A stretch of DNA of 6,976 bases from Gammaproteobacteria bacterium. GTDB taxonomy: Bacteria; Pseudomonadota; Gammaproteobacteria; GCA-001735895. Shown here piece after piece: positions 1 through 5,232 of this stretch (position 1 is its first letter; the number at the start of each line of letters is the position of its first letter). The position numbers and the translations under genes are program-made. The stretch covers positions 1 to 6,976 of the forward strand of contig JARFPR010000356.1 in the NCBI GenBank assembly GCA_029288195.1. The letters are read 5' to 3'. Below the pieces are notes generated by a model. It saw nothing but the letters and a program-made list of their open reading frames with translations. It did not search any database and had not been told where the DNA came from.

Positions 1-84
1 AGCGGCGCCAGCGAACACGCGGTGCACCACTTCCATGGGCTCATTCTTGATGCCTACCAGCGCGCCAGCGAAACCACTGCATGA
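1..84 (+). CDS. C-terminal end of an unidentified gene (partial)
   Basis: An open frame enters from the left edge in frame 1 and stops at the TGA at 82-84. It encodes 27 residues ending in YQRASETTA and including a His-rich stretch, EHAVHHFHG. The stop overlaps the start of the next gene as ATGA, which supports a real upstream gene in the same operon. I do not recognise the family from such a short tail. It is probably another enzyme or a regulator of the same pathway as the two SDRs, but that is only inferred from operon position. Confidence 0.6.
   Translation, partial: SGASEHAVHHFHGLILDAYQRASETTA
81..84 (+). other. ATGA stop/start overlap (translational coupling)
   Basis: The TGA of the upstream gene (82-84) overlaps the ATG of the first SDR (81-83). 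No clear Shine-Dalgarno sequence precedes the ATG (CGCCAGCGAAACCACTGC), so re-initiation by ribosomes finishing the upstream gene is the likely start mechanism. The overlap also supports this ATG as the true start. Confidence 0.65.
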
Positions 85-839
85 GCCGCATACTCGAGGG
101 TAAAACGGCATTCGTCACCGGGGGCACCGGGGGCATTGGCAGCGCGATTTGTGCACGCTTTGAGCGCGAAGGCGCGCAGGTGATTGCAGCTGATTTATCG
201 CAGCAGGGGGAACTGCCTGAACAGGTTGAGTTCGCCGCTTACGATGTCACCGACGAAACAATTTGTCAGAATACATTTGCCACTCTTGCGGAACGCTGGG
301 ACAGGCTCGATATCCTGGTCAACGCGGCCGGTATCGAAATCGAAAAAACGATCGAAGATACGACGCTGGAAGAATGGAATCGCATCTTTGCGATCAACGT
401 GACCGGCATGTTCCTGACATCCAAGTACGCTCTGCCGTTGTTGCGCAAATCAAATGGCGCAAGCGTGATCAATTTTGGATCCTACGATGGTTATATCGCC
501 GACCCCGGACTTGCCGCTTACTGCGCCACCAAGGGTGCGGTACACGCGCTGACCCGAGCGATGGCCTGCGATCATGGGCCCGAGGGCATTCGCGTCAACG
601 CGATCTGTCCGGGTTTTGTCGACACCCCGATGCTGCAAAGCTTTTTCGGTGAATCGGGTGATATTGAATCGCTCAAGAAAGCGGTACGCGACGTTCACCC
701 GACTCGTACCTATGGCACCCCGGAAGACATCGCCAACCTGGTCAACTGGCTTGCTTCTGACGAGGCGCGCTACGCATCGGGTCAACTCTGGGTTATCGAC
801 GGCGGGCTGAGCGCACAGGTCCAGCAGATGAACTTATGA
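81..839 (+). CDS. Short-chain dehydrogenase/reductase (SDR), probably NAD(H)-dependent
   Basis: This is a 252-residue classical SDR, a normal length for a single Rossmann-fold oxidoreductase acting in the cytosol. The cofactor glycine motif TGGTGGIG is at residues 13-20 and NAAG at 81-84. The catalytic tetrad is Asn106, Ser134, Tyr147 and Lys151 (YCATK), with the family's usual 13-residue Ser-Tyr spacing. A PG motif at 177-178 and a C-terminal DGG also fit. Asp38 at the end of the second beta strand is the classical mark of NAD(H) preference. Both ends are ATGA overlaps, so it is translated as part of an operon. It is clearly related to the next gene: both have IEKT and DTT around residues 87-95 and an ADPG segment before the catalytic Tyr. 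The substrate cannot be read from sequence; FabG-like names would over-specify it. Confidence 0.93.
   Translation: MSRILEGKTAFVTGGTGGIGSAICARFEREGAQVIAADLSQQGELPEQVEFAAYDVTDETICQNTFATLAERWDRLDILVNAAGIEIEKTIEDTTLEEWNRIFAINVTGMFLTSKYALPLLRKSNGASVINFGSYDGYIADPGLAAYCATKGAVHALTRAMACDHGPEGIRVNAICPGFVDTPMLQSFFGESGDIESLKKAVRDVHPTRTYGTPEDIANLVNWLASDEARYASGQLWVIDGGLSAQVQQMNL
836..839 (+). other. ATGA stop/start overlap between the two SDR genes
   Basis: The ATG at 836-838 overlaps the TGA at 837-839. The preceding bases (CAGCAGATGAACTT) hold no strong Shine-Dalgarno sequence, so the second SDR is probably translated by coupling to the first, keeping the two proteins at related levels. Confidence 0.7.
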
Positions 840-1591
840 ACCGGTTACAGGGGAAGACTGCGCTGATTACCGGTGGCCGTCAGGGCATCGGTCGCGCTAT
901 CGTCGAAAAATTCCTGAACGAAGGTGCTCGTGTCATGACCTGCGGTCGCGAAGAGAGACCTCAGGATTTGCCGGGTGAAGTCTACTGGCAGACAACCAAT
1001 GTTGCTGACAGGATAGACATCGATAACCTTCTAAAAGCGGTCGTTGACGAGTTCGGCGAGCTCTCGGTACTGGTCAACAACGCGGGTATCCAGATTGAAA
1101 AGACCGTAGTCGACACCACCGACGAGGATTACGCTAGCCTGATGGGAGTCAATGCCTGGGGCGTATTCCTTGCCTGTCGTGCCTTTATTCCGATCATCTC
1201 CAGAGGTGGTTCGATCATCAACATCGGTTCTATCTCGGCGTCGACCGCGGACCCCGGGATTGCGCTTTACAATGCATCCAAGGCTTTCGTTCAGGGACTG
1301 ACGCGTTCGATCGCAGTCGATCACGGTCCGGATATACGCTGCAACGCAATCAGCCCGGGCTGGATCATGACCGGCATGGCCGATGCTGCATTCGCGGCAG
1401 CAAACCATCCTGCGGCAGCAAAACGCGATGCACTGACGCGTCATCCGGCGGGCCGCTTCGGTGAGCCAGGCGACATTGCCAACCTCGCGGCGTGGCTAGC
1501 CTCGGACGAAGCCAGTTTCGCAACCGGCCAGTGCTATACCCTGGATGGTGGTTTGACCGCGGCCTCACCGTTAAATCCTGCACTGTTCTAG
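836..1591 (+). CDS. Short-chain dehydrogenase/reductase (SDR), probably NADP(H)-dependent
   Basis: A second classical SDR of 251 residues. It has TGGRQGIG at 12-19, NNAG at 81-84 and a catalytic set of Asn106, Ser132, Tyr145 and Lys149 (YNASK), followed by PG at 174-175 and a C-terminal LDGG. Where the neighbouring paralogue has Asp38 after the second beta strand, this one has Gly37-Arg38 (CGR). A basic residue here is the classical pattern for NADP(H). The tandem position, common length and shared IEKT/DTT/ADPG segments indicate an old gene duplication. The pair may catalyse successive steps, or opposite directions of one conversion, on a related polyol, sugar acid or hydroxy acid; this is inference and the substrate is unknown. 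It appears to be the last gene of the operon. Confidence 0.93.
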   Translation: MNRLQGKTALITGGRQGIGRAIVEKFLNEGARVMTCGREERPQDLPGEVYWQTTNVADRIDIDNLLKAVVDEFGELSVLVNNAGIQIEKTVVDTTDEDYASLMGVNAWGVFLACRAFIPIISRGGSIINIGSISASTADPGIALYNASKAFVQGLTRSIAVDHGPDIRCNAISPGWIMTGMADAAFAAANHPAAAKRDALTRHPAGRFGEPGDIANLAAWLASDEASFATGQCYTLDGGLTAASPLNPALF

Positions 1592-1639
1592 ATTTCTGTC
1601 ACCTTCTCGACCTGTATGAACTATAAATAGAGCACCGGA

Positions 1640-1656
1640 CAAGTCAGTTTGACTTG
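1640..1656. repeat. Perfect 7-bp inverted repeat (CAAGTCA-GTT-TGACTTG)
   Basis: The arms CAAGTCA (1640-1646) and TGACTTG (1650-1656) are exactly complementary around a 3-base centre, 29 bases before the kinase ATG. There is no T-tract, which argues against an intrinsic terminator. The position, just downstream of a possible -10 box, would suit an operator or a 5' leader hairpin. The TTGACT inside it resembles a -35 box, but no -10 follows at the right distance. Confidence 0.45.
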
Positions 1657-1674
1657 CAATAAACCAGTTCAAGC

Positions 1675-1678
1675 AAGG
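1675..1678 (+). promoter_or_regulatory. Likely ribosome binding site of the kinase gene
   Basis: AAGG lies 7 bases before the ATG at 1686. It is a modest but well-placed Shine-Dalgarno match and supports that start over later in-frame ATGs. Confidence 0.5.
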
Positions 1679-1685
1679 CTATCGA

Positions 1686-3077
1686 ATGTCAACCGATGTT
1701 GATGAAATCACGTTAATTCTATCGGGTGTAAAAATCCTGCAGGATCTCGATGTCGGGATCATCCGCGATATCGCGGAGCATACGCAGATCGAAGGATTCG
1801 AGAAAGACGAATTGGTAATCGAGGCCGGCCAGATGGGTCGGCGCATCTACTTCATCTTCGAAGGTAAGGTCGAGGTCCAGATTCCCGACGTACAGGGCGA
1901 TGTCAAAAGACGAATCATGCTCAAGAAGGGCGAAGTGGTTGGTGAAATTTCATTGCTGATTAACTCGACCTATTCCGCCGATGTTATTGCATTATCCAAA
2001 ACCACCGCGTTTTACCTCGATCAACAACATTTTAACGAGCTGATCGAAAAGCACCCTGATTTTGCCGAAGTCATGTCGCAGTTAATGACCAGTCGCATGG
2101 CGCAAAATGGCGGCATCAACCGGGTTGGCAAGTACGAATTGCGCAGCAAGCTCGGCGAGGGTTCCATGGCGACCGTGTTCAACGCCTGGGACGAGGAACT
2201 TGAGCGCGAGGTCGCGATCAAGATGCTGAAGTACAAGCTGGCCTTCAACGAGAATTTTCTCGACCGCTTCGAACAGGAAGCTAAAACCATCGCCAGTTTA
2301 AATCATCCAAATATCGTCAACGTATTCGAGGTCATCGACGAATTTTCCACGCGTTTCATTGTCATGGAAAAGCTGCATGGGCAGGATCTTGCAGCGATCC
2401 TGGAAGAAAAAGGTGCATTCAGCCTGGCGCAAACGCGCGAAATCCTGTACCAGGTCGCGAACGCCTTGCAGTATGCGCATAACCACGGTGACAAGGGCAT
2501 CGTGCATCGCGATATCAAACCGTCAAACATCGTCATCGATGCCTACGGCAACATCAAGCTCACCGATTTTGGTGTTGCCGGTCCACCACAGGACAAGAAG
2601 GTTAATATCGAGGGTTCACCCTCCTACCTGGCACCGGAAATTATCAACGGCGATATCCTCGACGGACGCGCCGACATTTATGCACTCGGGGTCATGGCCT
2701 TTCACATGTTGACCAACAGCCTGCCCTTCAGCGCGGGCACACTGGGTAAACTGTTAAAAATGCAGGTCAATCAAAAACCACCCGATATTCGCAATGCCTG
2801 TCCCGAAATCGACGAAAGCCTGGCCGGATTCATCGACAGCGCGCTGTCAAAGGATCCCGATGAGCGCATTTCGGACTGGGACGAAATCCGCAGCATTCTC
2901 AGACCCGCAAGTCAACTCAACCTGATGCTGGATCCCGACGAGCTCGCAGTAATCATCCGTTTTCGCGATACCGCCTACCAGTTATCCGGCAGCTTCATCA
3001 ACGCGATGCAAAAGCTGTTGCAGGAAGAAGGCATCAACCACCAGATCGAAATACTTCGAGGCGACGACGAAGAGTAA
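1686..3077 (+). CDS. Cyclic-nucleotide-binding domain fused to Hanks-type Ser/Thr protein kinase
   Basis: This 463-residue protein has two recognisable parts. Residues about 15-135 form a cNMP-binding beta-roll with EGKVEVQI at 59-66 and the phosphate-binding cassette GEISLL at 86-91. Residues about 150-405 form a full kinase domain: glycine loop GEGSMATV (157-164), Lys179 in VAIK, helix-C Glu198, HRDIKPSN (274-281), DFG (294-296), APE (316-318) and Asp330. All catalytic residues are present and the Arg of HRD suggests activation-loop control; Ser311 and Ser313 (GSPSY) are candidate phosphosites. No membrane segment or extracellular sensor is seen, unlike PknB-type kinases, so it should be cytosolic and gated by its N-terminal domain. 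One oddity is that the Arg expected in the cassette (PKA-type RPRAA) is Tyr96 (STYSA), so binding of ordinary cAMP is uncertain. Residues about 410-463 form a short C-terminal tail I do not recognise. Confidence 0.93.
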   Translation: MSTDVDEITLILSGVKILQDLDVGIIRDIAEHTQIEGFEKDELVIEAGQMGRRIYFIFEGKVEVQIPDVQGDVKRRIMLKKGEVVGEISLLINSTYSADVIALSKTTAFYLDQQHFNELIEKHPDFAEVMSQLMTSRMAQNGGINRVGKYELRSKLGEGSMATVFNAWDEELEREVAIKMLKYKLAFNENFLDRFEQEAKTIASLNHPNIVNVFEVIDEFSTRFIVMEKLHGQDLAAILEEKGAFSLAQTREILYQVANALQYAHNHGDKGIVHRDIKPSNIVIDAYGNIKLTDFGVAGPPQDKKVNIEGSPSYLAPEIINGDILDGRADIYALGVMAFHMLTNSLPFSAGTLGKLLKMQVNQKPPDIRNACPEIDESLAGFIDSALSKDPDERISDWDEIRSILRPASQLNLMLDPDELAVIIRFRDTAYQLSGSFINAMQKLLQEEGINHQIEILRGDDEE

Positions 3078-3118
3078 AGCGTCACACCGAAAAAGCCGGC
3101 AATATCTCCGTTAAATTG

Positions 3119-3147
3119 CGTCATCCCCGCGTAAGCGGGGATCTCAC
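3119..3147. repeat. REP-like palindromic element
   Basis: A perfect 8-bp stem, ATCCCCGC (3123-3130) and GCGGGGAT (3135-3142), closes a GTAA loop, flanked by GTC on the left and CTCAC on the right. The core closely resembles the dispersed GTCATTCCCGCG...CGGGAATCC repeats found between genes in many proteobacterial genomes. It sits between convergent genes, 42 bases past the kinase stop, a usual location for such elements. It may also protect mRNA 3' ends or act as a weak bidirectional terminator, although no T-run follows. Only one copy is in the window. Confidence 0.7.
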
Positions 3148-3269
3148 AATGTACCTGCGCTTTCGATCGTTACCTTGTCACGAGGACTCGGAAAACCCCT
3201 ACGGGACTTACAAGATGAGACCTGACGGCCTCACTTCCGCGGTGGACTGTCGTATCCTAATGACCTGGC

Positions 3270-5030
3270 CTACTCCAAACCGCATTTCCTCAAACCGTTT
3301 AGATAGGGATCCAGACCTCCGGGGTGCTTTGTCGGCAGGTTTTTCTCGAGAAATTCGATCGACAGATCGGGTTTTGCTTCCAGCGCCAGGGTAAGGGATT
3401 GCTTCGCCTCGTCAACTCGCCCGAGATTCGCCAATGCAGAAGCTTTGACCGCATGAGACCAATAACCGGTTGCATTTGGAATCTGCAGGGTATGATTGGC
3501 CCATTCCAGTGCCGCTTCGTACTCTTCGCTGAGGATATAAGTGAGCGCATGAACGACCGTGAATGCCCACATCATTGGGTCGCGCGGGCTCATCGCCACC
3601 GCCTGTTTGGTCGTGAGCTTGGATTCCTCGAGTTCTCCCGCTAGCGTCAGTGCCATCCCAAGTCCATGATAGGCCTGGGCAAAACAGGGATTCAGTTCGA
3701 TCGATTTTCTAAGTGCTGCTATTGACGCATCATGATCGCCCAACATCATGTGAATACGGCCGATCGCAAAATATGAAATCGCATCCCTGTCATCGCATTG
3801 CAGCGCCATCTTCGCGGCAGCCATACCTTCCTGCAATAGTGCATCCGGATCTTCCGCAGTGCCCAGAATCACAAATTGATAGCAGCAATAGGCATAGTAG
3901 GCATGAGCCGGGGCAAATTTGGGATCGGCATCAGAGGCCCTTTTAAATAACTCCAATGCGGTCCTGACATTTTCAGTCTCGTAAGTCCACATGTACCACA
4001 GGGCTCGCTGATAAAGCTCCCAGGCGTCGAGGTTATCAGGCGGCTTGTTAAGCACCCGCTCACGCTCGAACGCATTCAACTCTGGCTCGAGCGCCGAGGC
4101 AATAATCCGTACCATTTCATCCTGCAGATCGAAGATATCCTCCATCTCGCGATCGTAGCGTTCGGCCCAGACGTGGTGGCCGGTTTCGGCATCGATGAGC
4201 TGCACGGTCACGCGCACCCGGTTGCCTGCCTTGCGCACGCTACCTTCCAGCACGAATCGTACACCAAGCTCATTGGCCACCTGGCGCACATCAATTGCAG
4301 AGCCCTTGTAGGAGAAAGTGCTCTCGCGCGAAATAACCTTGAAACAACGGATCTTGGACAGGGCGGTGATCAAATCCTCGGTGATGCCGTCGCCGATATA
4401 ATCCTGGTCCGGGTCATTGCTCATATTGGTCAGTGCCAGTACGGCGATCGAGGGCATTTCAGAAGCGCGCGATTTTTTTGCACCAACAGCCCCGGGCTGA
4501 TCACCTTCCGGCTTCCAGTAAAATACGTGGACTGGCCGATTAATGTTTTTAAACTGCTCCTCACCACCGTCGTTGAAATCCACATCGAGCTTGCCGAGGA
4601 CCTGTTCATGAACGGATGTGGAAATGCAGATACCTCCTTCGGGCGCCGCGGCCTCAAGCCGCGCTGCGAGATTGACGCCATCGCCAAACACTTCGCCTCG
4701 ATCTTCGATGACATCACCGATATTGATGCCGATACGAATCTGGACTTTCTTATCATCGTCAACCTGGTGATTTTTGTTAGCCATCTCGCGCTGGATTTCG
4801 ACAGCCGTATTAACGGCGCTAACTGCGCTGGAAAATTCCGCCAGGATCGCATCGCCTGCATAGCGTAAGACCTTACCGCCCGATTTTGAGATCTGCTGAC
4901 TGGCGTAATCCAGCACCTCCATGACCTGTCGGTGCGTGCCCTCCTCATCGCCACCCGTCAGGCGCGAATAACCTGCGACATCGATATATAGAATCGCGGT
5001 AAGCTTGCGATTGAGCGAATCAGATGGCAT
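3270..5030 (-). CDS. Class III nucleotidyl (adenylate) cyclase with TolB-N/FlgO-like domain and TPR repeats
   Basis: This 586-residue protein has three parts. Residues about 8-172 are a class III cyclase domain, with metal ligands Asp17 (LYIDVAGYSRL) and Asp60 (YAGDAILAEF) and transition-state residues Asn120 and Arg124 (VNLAARLE). Residues about 192-320 match the TolB N-terminal/FlgO-like module common in rhizobial-type cyclases (PSIAVLALTN, DGITEDL, LEGSVRKAGNRVRV). Residues about 335-560 hold roughly six TPR units, for example 415-448 and 449-482, suggesting protein-protein control. No signal peptide or membrane helix is seen, so it should be a soluble enzyme turning ATP (or possibly GTP) into the cyclic nucleotide and pyrophosphate. 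The base-selecting Lys and Asp positions hold Arg56 and Glu113, so substrate choice is less certain than the family name implies. It converges on the cNMP-kinase gene, a plausible effector. Confidence 0.93.
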   Translation of the reverse strand: MPSDSLNRKLTAILYIDVAGYSRLTGGDEEGTHRQVMEVLDYASQQISKSGGKVLRYAGDAILAEFSSAVSAVNTAVEIQREMANKNHQVDDDKKVQIRIGINIGDVIEDRGEVFGDGVNLAARLEAAAPEGGICISTSVHEQVLGKLDVDFNDGGEEQFKNINRPVHVFYWKPEGDQPGAVGAKKSRASEMPSIAVLALTNMSNDPDQDYIGDGITEDLITALSKIRCFKVISRESTFSYKGSAIDVRQVANELGVRFVLEGSVRKAGNRVRVTVQLIDAETGHHVWAERYDREMEDIFDLQDEMVRIIASALEPELNAFERERVLNKPPDNLDAWELYQRALWYMWTYETENVRTALELFKRASDADPKFAPAHAYYAYCCYQFVILGTAEDPDALLQEGMAAAKMALQCDDRDAISYFAIGRIHMMLGDHDASIAALRKSIELNPCFAQAYHGLGMALTLAGELEESKLTTKQAVAMSPRDPMMWAFTVVHALTYILSEEYEAALEWANHTLQIPNATGYWSHAVKASALANLGRVDEAKQSLTLALEAKPDLSIEFLEKNLPTKHPGGLDPYLNGLRKCGLE

Positions 5031-5034
5031 CGAT

Positions 5035-5040
5035 TCCCCT
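5035..5040 (-). promoter_or_regulatory. Ribosome binding site of the cyclase gene
   Basis: On the minus strand AGGGGA precedes the ATG (5028-5030) as AGGGGAATCG-ATG. This is a strong Shine-Dalgarno sequence at good spacing and fixes the start that gives MPSDSLNRKL just before the cyclase domain. Confidence 0.75.
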
Positions 5041-5073
5041 GGAATTACAAAGGCATTATTGGTTTCGAAAATC

Positions 5074-5102
5074 AGTATGAAAGAGCAATAAAGCTAAGTC
5101 CA
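5074..5102 (-). promoter_or_regulatory. Candidate sigma-70 promoter of the cyclase gene
   Basis: Reading the minus strand, TGGACT (5102-5097) and CATACT (5079-5074) are separated by exactly 17 bases. Each matches four of six bases of the TTGACA and TATAAT consensus. Transcription would start about 35 bases upstream of the cyclase ATG. The match is moderate and was found by eye. Confidence 0.35.
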
Positions 5103-5232
5103 GCCAAAATGGTTAATGCTGGCCTCAGGTTTCGAGTAATATTGGCGACACTATATCTTCAATTCTGGAACTGAGATCAGCGAACCCGCCGACCCCATAC
5201 GCCATAAAATAGCCGGGACCCTGATTCTGCTG

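Larger units (their letters stand above)
1592..1685 (+). promoter_or_regulatory. Intergenic region with candidate promoter for the kinase gene
   Basis: This 94-base gap separates the SDR operon from the kinase gene. A TATAAA at 1622-1627 could be a -10 box, but no good -35 lies 16-18 bases upstream (the best is a poor TCACCT at about 1599). The gap also holds a perfect inverted repeat at 1640-1656, listed separately. No hairpin followed by a T-run is visible, so no intrinsic terminator for the SDR operon can be called and read-through into the kinase gene is possible. Confidence 0.3.
5031..5232. promoter_or_regulatory. Divergent intergenic region between cyclase and transporter genes
   Basis: This stretch of about 200 bases should carry promoters in both directions. 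The cyclase side has a candidate promoter and a good RBS. On the plus side AT-rich stretches such as TAATAT (5137-5142) and TATATC (5152-5157) occur, but no convincing paired -35 was found. The right part (5140-5232) is open in the transporter's frame and probably codes for its N-terminus, so the real gap is likely shorter, about 5031-5175. Confidence 0.4.

Noticed and set aside
450..785. Minus-strand open frame of 111 codons inside the first SDR
   Set aside because: It is the antisense shadow of a well-supported SDR with a complete catalytic tetrad.
1649..1654. TTGACT as a -35 box for the kinase gene
   Set aside because: No -10-like hexamer occurs 16-18 bases downstream (AGCAAG at that place), and the start codon is too close.
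1640..1656. The inverted repeat as an intrinsic terminator of the SDR operon
   Set aside because: The stem is only 7 bp with mixed composition, has a 3-base loop, and is followed by CAATAAACC, not a T-run.
3116..3394. Plus-strand open frame of 92 codons beginning MRHPRVSGDL
   Set aside because: The first residues are the translation of the REP-like hairpin, a frequent source of false small genes. The end runs antisense into the cyclase gene, there is no RBS, and the composition is not protein-like.
4173..4868. Plus-strand open frame of 231 codons
   Set aside because: It lies wholly antisense to the cyclase and TolB-N regions, whose conserved motifs are clear on the minus strand. Its length follows from the codon bias of the real gene.
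5109..5174. Short frame of 21 codons starting at ATG 5109, upstream of the transporter
   Set aside because: It is in a different frame from the transporter, has no clear Shine-Dalgarno sequence, and joining it would need a frameshift for which nothing else speaks.
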